Source: Aurantiochytrium sp. KH105 (Eukaryota > Sar > Bigyra > Thraustochytrida > Thraustochytriidae). From it: DNA of 64,000 nt. Positions within the stretch are counted from its first letter, which is position 1. Every line of letters starts with the position of its first letter. The stretch lies in the NCBI GenBank assembly GCA_003116975.1, contig BGKB01000233.1:1-64000 (forward strand). The letters run 5' to 3'. Shown here one piece after another: positions 10,701 to 20,557 of this stretch. Under the pieces are notes generated by a model that was not told where the DNA came from, did no database searches, and saw only the letters and a list, made by a program, of their open reading frames with translations. A program made the translations under genes and the position numbers.

Positions 10701-13700
10701 ATTGCATCACAGAGTGTCCACGTCTTCCATGGCAGTTCTTTCAAGGCTTTGGTGATTGTGGCGAGAACCTGCTTGTTCGCAGACGAGGCAAGATCGTCCA
10801 CAAAGAGCCACCACACTTGGTCCAGCACCCAAAATGGCTCAACCTGCTGCGAGACTGCGTTGAGATCGCTCACGCATGCCACAAAGCTTTGGAGGACCGC
10901 TGCTGCTAGAGTTTCCTGGTTTTTCTGGCCTACGGTCCAAGGAGCTTCATACTTTCGCTGGGACCCTGTCTCTGGCTCTGCCTCGTGGCCAGCTTCGAGC
11001 TGCGCCGCAGAAAGCCCAAGATTTCCCCAAAACGCGTTTTCGGACGGCACGGACACCTCACTTGCCAGATAGCGCCCCGCCAGATCCGGATTCAGTGGCG
11101 AAAGGGCTTCCTGCGGGGACTTGTCGAGAAATTCAGAAAGAAGCCAGGGACGAAACAAGGTCGCCAAAGAGGCCCACGATCGAACAAGCAATTCTTTCGG
11201 CCAAATGGACTCGTCATGCGCGATGTCGCGAATGAGAGCACACATGAGCAAGATGATCTTGTGCGCGAGTCGCGCGGCGCGTCCGACAAGCTCGAGTGGA
11301 CCCCATTGTTTCACCAGAGGTCCTGGCTCCGTGCACACAGTCACAGCGCTCCCGCTGCCGTTCATACGCAGCTGAAAGTAAAAGCTCCCCAGTGCATCGC
11401 AAGCTGCAAAGAGGGTCTCAGCGTCCACGGAACGCCATATGCCAGTCCCGATCTCATGCAATACCGCGTCCCAGACCTTGCCATTCAACGGAGCGCCTTC
11501 GCTATCCCTTGCTTGCTGCGGAATCTCCACTCGCAAATTCGTGCTTGCCGAATCTGCAGTCTCAGTGCCCGTAGGCTCGCCCTCGGCTTCGCGCGCCTCG
11601 GCGCCATTCTCACTGGCCAGCGCCAAGTCTTGAAAGCTTGACCCAATGCTTGGGTCGCCGACGAGGAGCTTGAGCGCCTCCACAAAGTGTTCTTCGGGAC
11701 TTGCTTTGCAGACTGCGAGAAATACCTTGACGTGAAAGTCGAAAACTTTCGTCTCGGCCGCAGCGTCTTCGGGTGTCACATATGCGGCCGCCGTTGCTGA
11801 GGCAGCTCTGCCTGCCTGACTGTGATTCTTCCAGCCCCTCTGTCGAAGGACACTTGCGGCCATCACCAAGAGCTTGGTACGCAATTTGTGACTCGGCTTG
11901 AGGGCCAACCACGGTGCAAAGTCAAAGTGTTCCAGGACAAGAATCATGTCTCGAGCAGGAATCTGAGGGATGGATTTCCAAGCGAGAACGTAAAAGTCCA
12001 GCAATCTTTCCACGATATTCAACGGTCGAAAAAGCGGGCTCAAGAGGTGGATTCGGTGCGGATCTTCCAGCATGCTGGCCAGAATAAGCATTGTGTCCTC
12101 CTCGTGCGTTCGTGCAAATGCGTGACCGGTCTTGCTGATTGTCGTCCACAGCACACGCTGCGCGGGGGGGAACGCTCGCGTCAATGGGCTTTCCGCCTGC
12201 AAAAGGGCTCTGAACCATGCCAGGCCGCGTTGGTGTGCTTTGACACTGTGTGTGGCATCCTTTGACGACGCAAGCGCGCAAGTATGACGAACTGCTGCAA
12301 TGAGCGTGGCCACCAAACTGCAAACGTGTTGCTCATCCTCGGAGGCTCCCGCAAGCGCAGTCGCCATCGATAGCGAGTCGACACTGCTCGTGGACAGGAA
12401 TCGCTCACGATGGCGCCGCTTTTCCGACGGCAATGGCGCGGGCATCCACCCATACGAGAGTGCGAGCCAAAGATCCCAGGTCTCTGCAAGCCGATGATCC
12501 ACGTCTTGGTCCAAAACAGACTCTTCAAACGGAATGTCAAACTGATATGGTTCGGGATCCTTGCCAGAAGGAGCATACTCGTACACTGTCTCGACGCGAG
12601 ACTGTTGTACGTAAAGATGAGGAAGACATTCGCGGATCTCCTTGGCGAGGTTATTTGCCTGTGCAGTTTGCCCCGCGTAGGTTTGCGCGCATACGATCAA
12701 CTCGTGCAAGATTGCTTGCACATCCACGCTGCTCAAGTCGAGAGATGCTGGCATCACGGGCTCGCGATAAAGGTATACGGGTGCAGGTCGAAAGGTTGCA
12801 GCGGCTCCCGTCAATGCGAGACTACTGGCTCGACCGGAGCTCCCGCACGTACTGGAGAGCGAACCCGAGGGAGCGGTGCGTCTCGCAGTACTTGCGGGGC
12901 ACCATGACCCGCAGGAAAACACCAAGTCATCGCGGTGCGGCGAGAGATCGACCAGATCGAACCAAAGCAAGGAGCGCACGCCTGCTGCACCGTTGTCGCT
13001 GTGGTCACCATGCGAGTCCGGGCCACTACCCGACGACGCTGCGGACGGCTCAGACGTAGTTGTCGTCGACAATGATCCGTGCGTCAAGGTGGCCGGTTGA
13101 ACGACTTCGTGCATGCGTTGCAGCAGAGGCTTGGAAAGCAGGTCGTGGAGCCGCGTCACGCAAAAGTCGGGGCCGAGCTGATTCAAAGCCGATGTTTCTG
13201 AAGACGGCGAGCCCATCCATGCGTGCGGGTTGGCGTCTCGAAGCCAGAGCGAGACCGCACCGTAAAAGCACGACAAAGACTCGAGATGCGCGCTGCTTCG
13301 ATAATGCAAGCTGAAGTCGGCGTCAGACCCGCCACCCGCGGGACCAACTGACCCAGTTGAACTCGAACGCCGGCGACTTACAGAGAAGCGACGGCGTGAT
13401 GACCGCTGTCTGAACCCTGAGGTGTTGGGCCGCGTAGGGGACGGGATTGGAGTCGACTCTCTTCGGGCGAGGTCTTTGAAGTGAAGCTGAAGCTCGCGCG
13501 CGCGCGCGAGGAGCGCATCACGGACGTTGGCCCGTCGAGTCTGCTTGTTCCCGCGCGTGAGGAAACGCATGCCGAAAATTTGCCCATTTGCGCCCCTTGA
13601 AAATGTCAATGTCAAAAGAACTTGCCAGTAGAGAGGGAGCAAGGGATGATCCGCATGGACTCTGAGCGCGTAATTGGCCCAGCGGTAGATCCGATACTGT

Positions 13701-16700
13701 GAGAGCTTTTTGAAGTCCACGTGCATCGATCTCGGTGCAAATCCGAGCGAAGCATTCTTTTTCAGCTCGGCATCGAGATCATTACGTAAGTTGTCCAAGT
13801 CTGCGTTTGTATTGGTAGCCCTGGCGAGGAATGCGCCTGCAGCTTGCCACAGCGGGTATTCGCGGCCAGTCTCGACGAGAAGCGCTTCGAAAGACAGCCA
13901 ATCGCAGTGCAGCACTGCCTCAGAGACATCGGACTTGGCAAAGAACCCGCTTGCCGCCTGTGCAGGCAACACAGAGAGCGCAGTCACTTCGGGACTTGTT
14001 GTTGCTAAGGAGGAAGCAGCCGCCGCTGCTGATCCTGCTCCTCCTCCTCCTCCTACTTTCTGCGCTGTCGATGAATCGACACCGGCCAAAACAGTGGCGA
14101 TGAGGTGGTCAGCGTACTTGCAGATTCGGTTCTCCATCTCGGCAGGAAGATCTGTATAGCGAAGCTGCGGTTGTACAGAAATGGTCGCCATGGCAATGCC
14201 GTCCAGAACGGTCTTGCAGGCCGCGAGGCCTTGCCACTGGGGCAGACTCATGATTTGATCGACCCAAAATACAACGCAGCAGCGCGCCATGCGCTCGCGA
14301 AGCATAACATTGTCGCCATCCTCGTCGCAGAGCAACGGGGCGCAAATGTGCGTCTCGACGAGGGAGCGCAGACGACCCGCGGCTCCTTTGCCAACGCGGA
14401 GGACGAGCTTTTCAAGTGCACAAGTACCACCGTTCGAGGCCACCGAGGTAGATCGCGAGCGCACAGAGCTCGGTGAGATAGACTCGACGCTAGCGCCTCG
14501 CCGAAATGCAAAAGGCGAGGCAGTGGTCGCCGCCGAGGTCGTTGGCCCCGCTTTCGTTGCTCCTTGAGGCGAGTCAGGCGTCAAGACTCGCGAAATGAGA
14601 TCGCCAACTAGACCAGAGCCCACAGCGACGAGGCCGCCCGACGACTCCATGGCGCGATCTCGGGCATCTGTCGACTCGAGAAAGGGCAAGAGCCAGTGTG
14701 CTGCACCGGGAAGGGGATGAAAGGTAAAATCCGAGCGTTCATCGAAAAGCTCAAATGCGTACCGAGGCAAAAGTGTTTGCAAGGTGCTGAGATAGGCTCG
14801 TTCCACGAGATGCCAATTGGTGGACACTCCTGGGTGTGAAAAGTGAAGAAGAGACTTGAGGGGCACCCAGCCTTCCTGATCTTGCGTGTGATTCGACGTC
14901 TGCAAAAGGACATAGGAAAGAATAGGATGCACAAATTTGTGCAAGCTGTCCTGGACGGCCACAGGGGTCGGTGACTGCGATCCCCCCGTTGGGAGCGTGG
15001 GGCGAAGAGCCTCGACTGCCAAGACGTTGGCGCGTTGCGCCGCAGTCTTCCACATATGATGCAGAGCCCCTCCTGGGCCGACGTCGGCTGCATCGCTGAC
15101 GTCCACGAGTGGACACAACGGTTCCCCCGTAGTTGTATTGTAAAGTGAGAGCGAGAGAAGTGTGGTCCAGCACCAGTGCTCAAAGCGCACCATGTCTTGC
15201 GAGTTGGTGTAATCACTCGTAAGAGGGATCCAGCGGCGCAAGGTTGCAAGCGCACCAGCGTGAGAGACACGCTCCAGATGAGGCATTGTGGCCCGTGCCA
15301 TGCATGCTTCTGCGATGAGAATGGCAATCGCACGATGGACGCTCGGTTCAAGAGCGAGCTCTGCGTTAGCGTCTGCGCTGTAGTCGAGGTCGCTGAGGAC
15401 AGCCATTGCCATTTCCGCGCGTGCATCCAAAACAGTTGTTTCCTCGTTCCCGGGGGCGCTGCTTCGGGGCGCAAGCCAGCTGCAAAGAATGTCAGTGTCC
15501 TCTGGAACGCGTGGAGCCCATCCACGTATTGGAAGAGCACGAAAAAGTTTGAGTCCACGCTTGCGCTCGCAAGAAAATTGAGACTCATGCACTGAGACAA
15601 AGTGCAAAAGATCACTTGTTAGCTCTGGGTGTGCACGGCAAATCATGGCAAGCATGTCGCACACTGGATCCAAAAGCTCTTCGTGGGCAAGCTCGCTGTC
15701 TGGGGTTGCAAACGCAGCAAAGCTAATCTCGAGCAAGACCGCGCGGCCCAAATCAGCGCTGCTAGCGGCGCCAAGGGAAGAGAGCGCAACCAGTCTGTAA
15801 AGAGCTTCGCCATGTCGAGGCGTCCCGCTGACGGCATCATCGGCGGCATCATCCTCAGTGTCGAGTTGAAGGGTGCCCAACGATAGCCGGGAAGTGTGTT
15901 GCGAATAAGGGGATGCGTGCGACGCGCTCTTGGCGCCTTGTTGTTTCCGTTTCGAAGTCTCCGAGAAACGAAGGGGAGACTCTGCGTCTCGATCGCGAGC
16001 ACGAAGCACCTGAGCGAAGCGGCGTCGAACTGCTGGTTCACGATCAACGGCTGCTTTCCACTGTCTGTAACTACAAACGTGCTGCAGACTCGAAAAGAGA
16101 GCCCCGGGGTTCTCGACAGACAAGGTCCCGTTGCTACTCAAGTTCACACTGCGGCCTTTAACAACGGGACGGCCGTTCTCGGTTTGCGTTGTATAAATCC
16201 CTTCCAATGAGGAGAAATTGGACTCGCTGTACCCGAGGATGAGACCATGGAAGAGCCGCCAGGAAGCCTCACATGAGAGTCGGTCGAGTGGAAGGTCGCG
16301 CACAGCAAGACGCAGATTCTTGTTGCTGCTGGTGAGCAAATAGACGGCAGACATGAGAACAAGTCGGTCGAAATGCATTTGTGCCACGGCCCAAGGCGCG
16401 CGCGCGCCCCAGCACTCGAGATCTCGCAGAAAGGCCCCGGCGCGTACGACAACGCGAACAACGGCCTGCGAGAGCATACGGCCCAGCTGCGTAAACCACT
16501 TGAGCCGCGTGACCGCGGAACTGAGCGCCAGCACGTGAGCGTGGACTCGTGCAAATGCGCTCTTGACTTGGTCAGGGGTGAGCGCCGCTACATGCTCGGA
16601 AGATGGCAGCAAGCGTTCAACTGCAATGCCATGCGGCATTTGCTCGAGCAAAGCAATGTAATCAGCCTCGGATAATCGACTGTCAAGGGGATCTGTGTCC

Positions 16701-18538
16701 TCCACAACTTCGTAGCCGTCCGCGGTGCCAAACAGCGGATCGGCGTGCTGTAACAACGTTTGCACCATGGCGAGACAGACCTCGATATCCGTATCGGACC
16801 AGTCCATGTCTTGCAGGTGAGATGCACTCGTAGCAAGTCCTGAGCTCGAGGACCTCGACAAGTCTGGGCCGGCTTGCAAAAATGGAAGCGCCCAAGTTGC
16901 AGATGCCGAGCCCACACCTGGAAAGGCAATAATGTGTCGAAGAAGGAAGAAGCGGTCCTCTAATCGCCCGCTTTGCACAAGAGCAGCCCCAAGGTGTGCC
17001 AACCATGCGCGGACGCAGCGCAAAAAGCGCCGTCGCCAGCGCAACTGCGATGCGAGCGCCTGTACGCGCTCGTGCTCGAGTTCGCGTCGCGTCTTGAGTT
17101 CAAAGGACAGAAGAATTGTAAAGTAAATTCGAGCATGAGCCTCGGCGCGACCATTGCAGCGCGCGACCTCTGCTTGGGCACCGTCGAACCGCGAGCAGAA
17201 CCGGGGCGAGAGCGCCAGTTCCTCGTAAATCTTTTGCTCCACGTTGAAGGCAGTCATCGTGCGATCGAATCCAAATGAGGTCAAATCCTTGGAACGCAAG
17301 TCTCCGATCCGCTTGAGCTCGGTCTCAAAGGCGCGAGCTTTCTTTCTTGAAAAGGCTGCATGCTGAAAAGACACAGACGCCTTGACCGTTCCAAGTCCGG
17401 AGCGAGTCTCCTGCGTTTGCTCTGCGCGTCCATTCTTGCGCGCCCAAATTTGACCGCGAGTAAGTCTGCAATCTTCGATTCGACGAGCGAGTTGGCCCAG
17501 AAAGTCCTCATAGGCCTCCTCGGCAACGCGAAACTTGAGGACCAACTGCGTGAACTCGTCCTCGACAGGTTCGAGGCCGTCCGGGCACGAGGTATCGAGC
17601 GTCGAAATGGCGTGCCGGTATTTATTGACGTATGGTACGGCTTCTGCTGAACGTAGGGCGTCAAGAACGCCATCATTGCCAAGAACCTCGGCCAAGTAGC
17701 GATCGTCTGCTCTGACGTTGACGAGATCGACTGCAGCGCCGCCGAGCTGGCCGAGCTGTTCCATCGTGGGCGCTGAGGGTGCAAATTCTCGATCAATCGT
17801 TGGTGCTGCGCTCGGTACGGGGATGATGGTCGGGTAAAGAGAAGCATGCGTGCTCTCCACTGTTTCCACTGAGGAGACATTGGGACGAAGGGCGTTGGAA
17901 ACTCTTGCCAACGCTTCGCTTGTTGATTCTCCTTCACGAAGTCTATGCACAGATTGAGCAAAGCGCGCTTGCAGTTCAAGTTCGTTTTCGTCCCTTTGCG
18001 CGAGCAAAAGGAGTTCTTCCTCGTCCAAGGGAGATCGAGGTGGCAGCGGAGGTGCAGAGGGCTCGACGTCGTTTGTGTCGGCATCCACGAGTTGCGTTTC
18101 ATTGGCCTGTTCAAGAAGTTCGTCTGTCTGGCCAGGATCTGTTATTTGCTGCGCACCAACATCTTTGTTCGCTGTTGAGGGTGCTGTTGCGAGAGTGTCT
18201 TGCTCGAGAGCGGTTTGGGTTCCTTCATGCGTTGAGGCGTCTGCATTTTCCGATGACAACGGTGTCACAGCAATAGCAGCATCAGATAAGGTTTCCTTTG
18301 CTCCAACGTGGAGAACAGCCTGCACGTCGGGCAGGTCCCTTTCAAGCGTCGCTGCGTCCGTATAGGTTTCCGTCTGTTCGTCGGGCGGGTAGAGCAGGTC
18401 GAGTGGAACGGGTTCCAGCGTTTTCAAGCCTGCATCCTCGCTCCTGGAGCCCGTGGCGGCGGGGTTCGTGGCGGCGGCGGCTGTTGTGCCGGCACGCGAG
18501 CGCGAGTCTGCATCTTCGGCGTCGCGCGCGAGCTCCAT
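7745..18538 (-). CDS. EPG5: EPG5, ectopic P-granules autophagy protein 5 homologue
   Basis: A single uninterrupted frame of 3,597 codons from the first true ATG at 18538 (the frame opens at a TTG at 18592). EPG5 is a large helical Rab7 effector that tethers autophagosomes to late endosomes and lysosomes before SNARE fusion. Blocks recalling animal EPG5 occur in the same order across the protein. They include FFLLRHII and TWALPFLQ near residue 530, a following helical block, RIYRWANYALRVHADHPLLP near residue 1615, and the extreme C-terminal pattern LFPHFKYLN. It is about 1,000 residues longer than the animal protein. The extra length lies in Ser/Ala/Gly-rich linkers and a disordered N-terminus of about 280 residues with short acidic patches. 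It is convergent with the hinge-protein gene, with 108 bp between the stops. Confidence 0.88.
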   Translation of the reverse strand: MELARDAEDADSRSRAGTTAAAATNPAATGSRSEDAGLKTLEPVPLDLLYPPDEQTETYTDAATLERDLPDVQAVLHVGAKETLSDAAIAVTPLSSENADASTHEGTQTALEQDTLATAPSTANKDVGAQQITDPGQTDELLEQANETQLVDADTNDVEPSAPPLPPRSPLDEEELLLLAQRDENELELQARFAQSVHRLREGESTSEALARVSNALRPNVSSVETVESTHASLYPTIIPVPSAAPTIDREFAPSAPTMEQLGQLGGAAVDLVNVRADDRYLAEVLGNDGVLDALRSAEAVPYVNKYRHAISTLDTSCPDGLEPVEDEFTQLVLKFRVAEEAYEDFLGQLARRIEDCRLTRGQIWARKNGRAEQTQETRSGLGTVKASVSFQHAAFSRKKARAFETELKRIGDLRSKDLTSFGFDRTMTAFNVEQKIYEELALSPRFCSRFDGAQAEVARCNGRAEAHARIYFTILLSFELKTRRELEHERVQALASQLRWRRRFLRCVRAWLAHLGAALVQSGRLEDRFFLLRHIIAFPGVGSASATWALPFLQAGPDLSRSSSSGLATSASHLQDMDWSDTDIEVCLAMVQTLLQHADPLFGTADGYEVVEDTDPLDSRLSEADYIALLEQMPHGIAVERLLPSSEHVAALTPDQVKSAFARVHAHVLALSSAVTRLKWFTQLGRMLSQAVVRVVVRAGAFLRDLECWGARAPWAVAQMHFDRLVLMSAVYLLTSSNKNLRLAVRDLPLDRLSCEASWRLFHGLILGYSESNFSSLEGIYTTQTENGRPVVKGRSVNLSSNGTLSVENPGALFSSLQHVCSYRQWKAAVDREPAVRRRFAQVLRARDRDAESPLRFSETSKRKQQGAKSASHASPYSQHTSRLSLGTLQLDTEDDAADDAVSGTPRHGEALYRLVALSSLGAASSADLGRAVLLEISFAAFATPDSELAHEELLDPVCDMLAMICRAHPELTSDLLHFVSVHESQFSCERKRGLKLFRALPIRGWAPRVPEDTDILCSWLAPRSSAPGNEETTVLDARAEMAMAVLSDLDYSADANAELALEPSVHRAIAILIAEACMARATMPHLERVSHAGALATLRRWIPLTSDYTNSQDMVRFEHWCWTTLLSLSLYNTTTGEPLCPLVDVSDAADVGPGGALHHMWKTAAQRANVLAVEALRPTLPTGGSQSPTPVAVQDSLHKFVHPILSYVLLQTSNHTQDQEGWVPLKSLLHFSHPGVSTNWHLVERAYLSTLQTLLPRYAFELFDERSDFTFHPLPGAAHWLLPFLESTDARDRAMESSGGLVAVGSGLVGDLISRVLTPDSPQGATKAGPTTSAATTASPFAFRRGASVESISPSSVRSRSTSVASNGGTCALEKLVLRVGKGAAGRLRSLVETHICAPLLCDEDGDNVMLRERMARCCVVFWVDQIMSLPQWQGLAACKTVLDGIAMATISVQPQLRYTDLPAEMENRICKYADHLIATVLAGVDSSTAQKVGGGGGAGSAAAAASSLATTSPEVTALSVLPAQAASGFFAKSDVSEAVLHCDWLSFEALLVETGREYPLWQAAGAFLARATNTNADLDNLRNDLDAELKKNASLGFAPRSMHVDFKKLSQYRIYRWANYALRVHADHPLLPLYWQVLLTLTFSRGANGQIFGMRFLTRGNKQTRRANVRDALLARARELQLHFKDLARRESTPIPSPTRPNTSGFRQRSSRRRFSVSRRRSSSTGSVGPAGGGSDADFSLHYRSSAHLESLSCFYGAVSLWLRDANPHAWMGSPSSETSALNQLGPDFCVTRLHDLLSKPLLQRMHEVVQPATLTHGSLSTTTTSEPSAASSGSGPDSHGDHSDNGAAGVRSLLWFDLVDLSPHRDDLVFSCGSWCPASTARRTAPSGSLSSTCGSSGRASSLALTGAAATFRPAPVYLYREPVMPASLDLSSVDVQAILHELIVCAQTYAGQTAQANNLAKEIRECLPHLYVQQSRVETVYEYAPSGKDPEPYQFDIPFEESVLDQDVDHRLAETWDLWLALSYGWMPAPLPSEKRRHRERFLSTSSVDSLSMATALAGASEDEQHVCSLVATLIAAVRHTCALASSKDATHSVKAHQRGLAWFRALLQAESPLTRAFPPAQRVLWTTISKTGHAFARTHEEDTMLILASMLEDPHRIHLLSPLFRPLNIVERLLDFYVLAWKSIPQIPARDMILVLEHFDFAPWLALKPSHKLRTKLLVMAASVLRQRGWKNHSQAGRAASATAAAYVTPEDAAAETKVFDFHVKVFLAVCKASPEEHFVEALKLLVGDPSIGSSFQDLALASENGAEAREAEGEPTGTETADSASTNLRVEIPQQARDSEGAPLNGKVWDAVLHEIGTGIWRSVDAETLFAACDALGSFYFQLRMNGSGSAVTVCTEPGPLVKQWGPLELVGRAARLAHKIILLMCALIRDIAHDESIWPKELLVRSWASLATLFRPWLLSEFLDKSPQEALSPLNPDLAGRYLASEVSVPSENAFWGNLGLSAAQLEAGHEAEPETGSQRKYEAPWTVGQKNQETLAAAVLQSFVACVSDLNAVSQQVEPFWVLDQVWWLFVDDLASSANKQVLATITKALKELPWKTWTLCDAILAEFLRLVASHTSSDPVFIMIRHMLEQLNWSPLAESDHRRFTATLAARGRSVEAAMRRDSLTTTPPEEFYAHVLRLTFTLLLKEPQEVPPSFCEYYFGVAHGLPWSHVDPNSFRAVGMDLEMLLSVLPKAEAARIPAQRASSRGVAVDTAEKKAVAAIRLFGTATSLAAQRQNARVLNQAAETSLSDALQRERCVLSLLTSQLRATLVSHKSAISVEGASASSPSNVVGGATAVGGGTAATTTATVAPISGLQKLVSESSSLPFSSGALVMLVYESMQRVLGLLADPEGPYVQACDHVDGVREIARIDSHERVLQSMDAALTDVFALLNVTGVVCVRAGSSSGGLQSGDLGVANLVFGKVENVLRSISESLPTTLQFHEDESGLHESAHNLGLGPGGDQSHALEAERDSAGRQLSDEFGAQHGWSESKHGRGDCPPGARATVQQWRYWKVMWRSVLPTMIAAARGEAPFDRIASVIPEEPDAKHSGSAASSAGARLAMGMRRLARHRAASTGSGSSQSSLLGGSNNESVFTRAQGGVPPAPASALEAESSFSVTGVGIGCLVHSFIMRTSHCAPLHIVAALRSVSRDARAIEVVEAALESWFTVRTDLGPVIAALCVERDFGRVLDDEASILKLEACAIRRGAWHTWFVLELYALATGLTPPSEVLARVGSSILFAVRTEMTRPSGSFLRPSLMKLLPMIFLLFDLATQEHEEDPTVNESAFKVQQLHVAMAALQKLALDKAGMLSSLASAVFSRLPQMPFGASTATTTASATATTTSTMSSDAAVVTGVRQFAEVEGESSGTRGGSSSTSPSTGHSSYLAQQIAEEGLSEEDNLRIYVRALQALVYVNSHRRSGALRMQSRDFDLNLESRKSQAAAQALTQTYSTSAAASWAWRFCAEPSHTMASYPTLVEELNVRLFPHFKYLNRPHNEWEKLHDAVRVRGRPQRRSESGRVGGEQGSSLFGAEHQERLGRDEDQTGGTVSL

Positions 18539-18592
18539 CGCGGCGTCGCCCGGGCGGCGGCTCTTGTCGCGGGAGAAATTCGAAAATGCCAA

Positions 18593-19504
18593 CCGAGAAA
18601 AGAAAAGAATAGAAAAGCACAGGGAGAAAGAAAACCCAGCAAACAGTCAACAAACACAACTATACTATAGCATACTATAGAAGAGCCGACCTTCGAGCGC
18701 CTTTACGGAGGTGGCCGGAGAACAAGAACAAAGAGGCGAGTTCGACTTGGTTGGAGAAAGGAAAAAGGAAGAGGCACGAATGAGAATGAGGTGCAACCAA
18801 TGGCAAGTGGTGGTCCCATTTTTTTTCACGCCGCGACGACGAGCACCGATTGGAGATGCGACTTCGACACCTCGCGGGNGGTGGTCCCATTTTTTTTCAC
18901 GCCGCGACGACGAGCACCGATTGGAGATGCGACTTCGACACCTCGCGGGGCCTCGCGAAGCTCTGCGGCATGGCGATGGGCGCGTCGCAGTCGAAAACGG
19001 ATTGACCGAGCTCCGATGACGCGGAGAAAGTTTCGGGGCGTGGTGGTGGCATGGAGAACGAAAGAGGAAGGAAAAAGGGGGGGGGGGGGATAGAGACAAT
19101 GGCGGGATGTCCCAACACCAACGTCGTCAGCGTGCAAGCGCAACCGCCCATGGGGTGGGAACGGCATTGTTGACGAGGCTCCGAGTCAGCAGCGCAGCGA
19201 TCGTTTGGGGCCGCTCGTTGTACCTATGTGCCTCTCCAGAGGCCGAGGCCCGGCTCTCTTCGTCGTAAGTTGTGATAAATCCTTTCAAAAGGAGAAAGAG
19301 GAGTTGGAAAGATGCGACCCCGGGCCGCGCCTGCGAGGAGAGATAGATCGATGCTTGCTTGCATGCACTCCAGGAGGCTAAATCTCAACAAAGACATACA
19401 TCTGACGACAGAAAAGAAAGACGGACTGTGAGACGATGATCAGGGTATATCATTCTTGATCAAAAAGAAAAACAACTCAAATCTATGATACGAGCAATTA
19501 GAGT
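18593..19504. other. Intergenic region with assembly ambiguity upstream of EPG5
   Basis: Holds the EPG5 5' flank, with actatag repeated at 18664-18670 and 18674-18680 about 130 bases upstream of the start. It also holds the 71-bp duplication with an N, a G10-like homopolymer near 19077-19090, and the 3' flank of the next minus-strand gene. No coding region is supported. Confidence 0.5.
18809..18950. repeat. 71-bp perfect direct duplication with one N at the junction
   Basis: Copy 1 is 18809-18879 and copy 2 is 18880-18950. They are identical except that the last base of copy 1 (18879) is N. A single N exactly at the join of two identical end sequences is what a scaffolder leaves when contig ends overlap but were not merged. 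The duplication is therefore probably not real. Confidence 0.85.
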
Positions 19505-20557
19505 CTAGGCAGCGTTCTCCTCCTCATCCGAAGGTTTCAAAGCGTTAGGAAGGCTGTCGACATCTTTGACGTAAAAGGGCTCGCGAGACCGCTCTTTGTG
19601 CGTCTCGAGGGCAGCTTTGACAGTGGTTTCGTTGTGATCAAAGTTGGCAATGTACCAGAAGCTGATAAAGGGCGAGGTGCGGACGCCGAGTGCGGAGACA
19701 TGATTTTGAAGACGCTCCTTTGGGCGCAAACCTTTGGGGGTCCAGTAATTGTATCGTTTGTGCGGCACGAGAAAGCCGTCAAACTGCGGCTGGTCAAAAT
19801 AAGATTTGCCGCAGACGTAGTTGGGCATGAGTAAGAGGGCCGGTTTTTTGTTCTTGGCCGTGAAGTCGAGCAGTCGCTCAACATGATCAAACGAATAAGG
19901 TGGATTTGTGACGAGAACGTCATGCTCTGGGGTTTCAGAAGTATAGAAATCCTCGCACTTGTTGTATACATTTTCGAACCCGAGAACACCGAGGTTCTTT
20001 ACCACCGCACCGGCGCAAAAGTAAGGATCGTAAATGCGCAGTTCGGCGGGAGATTTGCCAAGCTTTTTGGCGAGCGCGCGCAAAAGAGGGGCAACATCCG
20101 CGTATGCCTCGGGAGCAGTTTCACAATGGTCATCCGAGGCCGTGTGGAAGGGGTGCTCGATGGCTTCGTGCTGCGCCATGCATCGTACCTTGTCGGCCTC
20201 GACGAGTTGCACGCGCTCCTTTTTGCTCAGGGATTTCCAATTCTTTTTCAGCTTTGGCCAATAGTGTCGGTGTGCCGGGTTGAGCCAGTCCGAGAGGGTG
20301 CCGTCGCGCGCGTCGGCAATTGCACGGGCAACCTCCTCTTTTGTAAGGGCGCCACCGGAGACGCGTGCCGTTTTCGGCGGTCGCGAATCTGCTGCGTCTG
20401 CTGCACCATATCCTTTATCATCTTCTTCAACAACATCTTCAGCTTTCTGTTGCGCTGCCAGCAAAGCGGGCGCTGGTTTGCCCTTGGCACCACGCTTGCG
20501 CTTCTTCTTGTTAAGCCTGCGTCGCTCTCCGAGCGAGAGGCCTCCGGTGGTCTCCAT
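19505..20557 (-). CDS. SAM-dependent methyltransferase with NPPY motif, family not assigned
   Basis: A 350-residue protein from the first true ATG at 20557. The 5' extension to 20689 opens with TTG. A basic N-terminus (GERRRLNKKKRKRG) looks like a nuclear or nucleolar signal. A linker follows, then a class I methyltransferase core. Motif I is replaced by RIYDPYFCAGAVVKNLG. An acidic loop residue follows in NKCEDFY, and motif IV is DVLVTNPPYS, the signature of enzymes that methylate exocyclic or amide nitrogens (m6A in DNA or RNA, m4C, or Gln in release factors). The C-terminal part (PNYVCGKSYF, YNYWTPKGLR) is unlike HemK/N6AMT1, METTL4, METTL5 or METTL16 as I know them. Substrate unknown; a nuclear RNA adenine is one possibility. 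Confidence 0.7.
   Translation of the reverse strand: METTGGLSLGERRRLNKKKRKRGAKGKPAPALLAAQQKAEDVVEEDDKGYGAADAADSRPPKTARVSGGALTKEEVARAIADARDGTLSDWLNPAHRHYWPKLKKNWKSLSKKERVQLVEADKVRCMAQHEAIEHPFHTASDDHCETAPEAYADVAPLLRALAKKLGKSPAELRIYDPYFCAGAVVKNLGVLGFENVYNKCEDFYTSETPEHDVLVTNPPYSFDHVERLLDFTAKNKKPALLLMPNYVCGKSYFDQPQFDGFLVPHKRYNYWTPKGLRPKERLQNHVSALGVRTSPFISFWYIANFDHNETTVKAALETHKERSREPFYVKDVDSLPNALKPSDEEENAA

Noticed and set aside
17281-18114. 277-codon minus-strand frame inside EPG5 in another frame
   Set aside because: Wholly inside the EPG5 frame; no domain.
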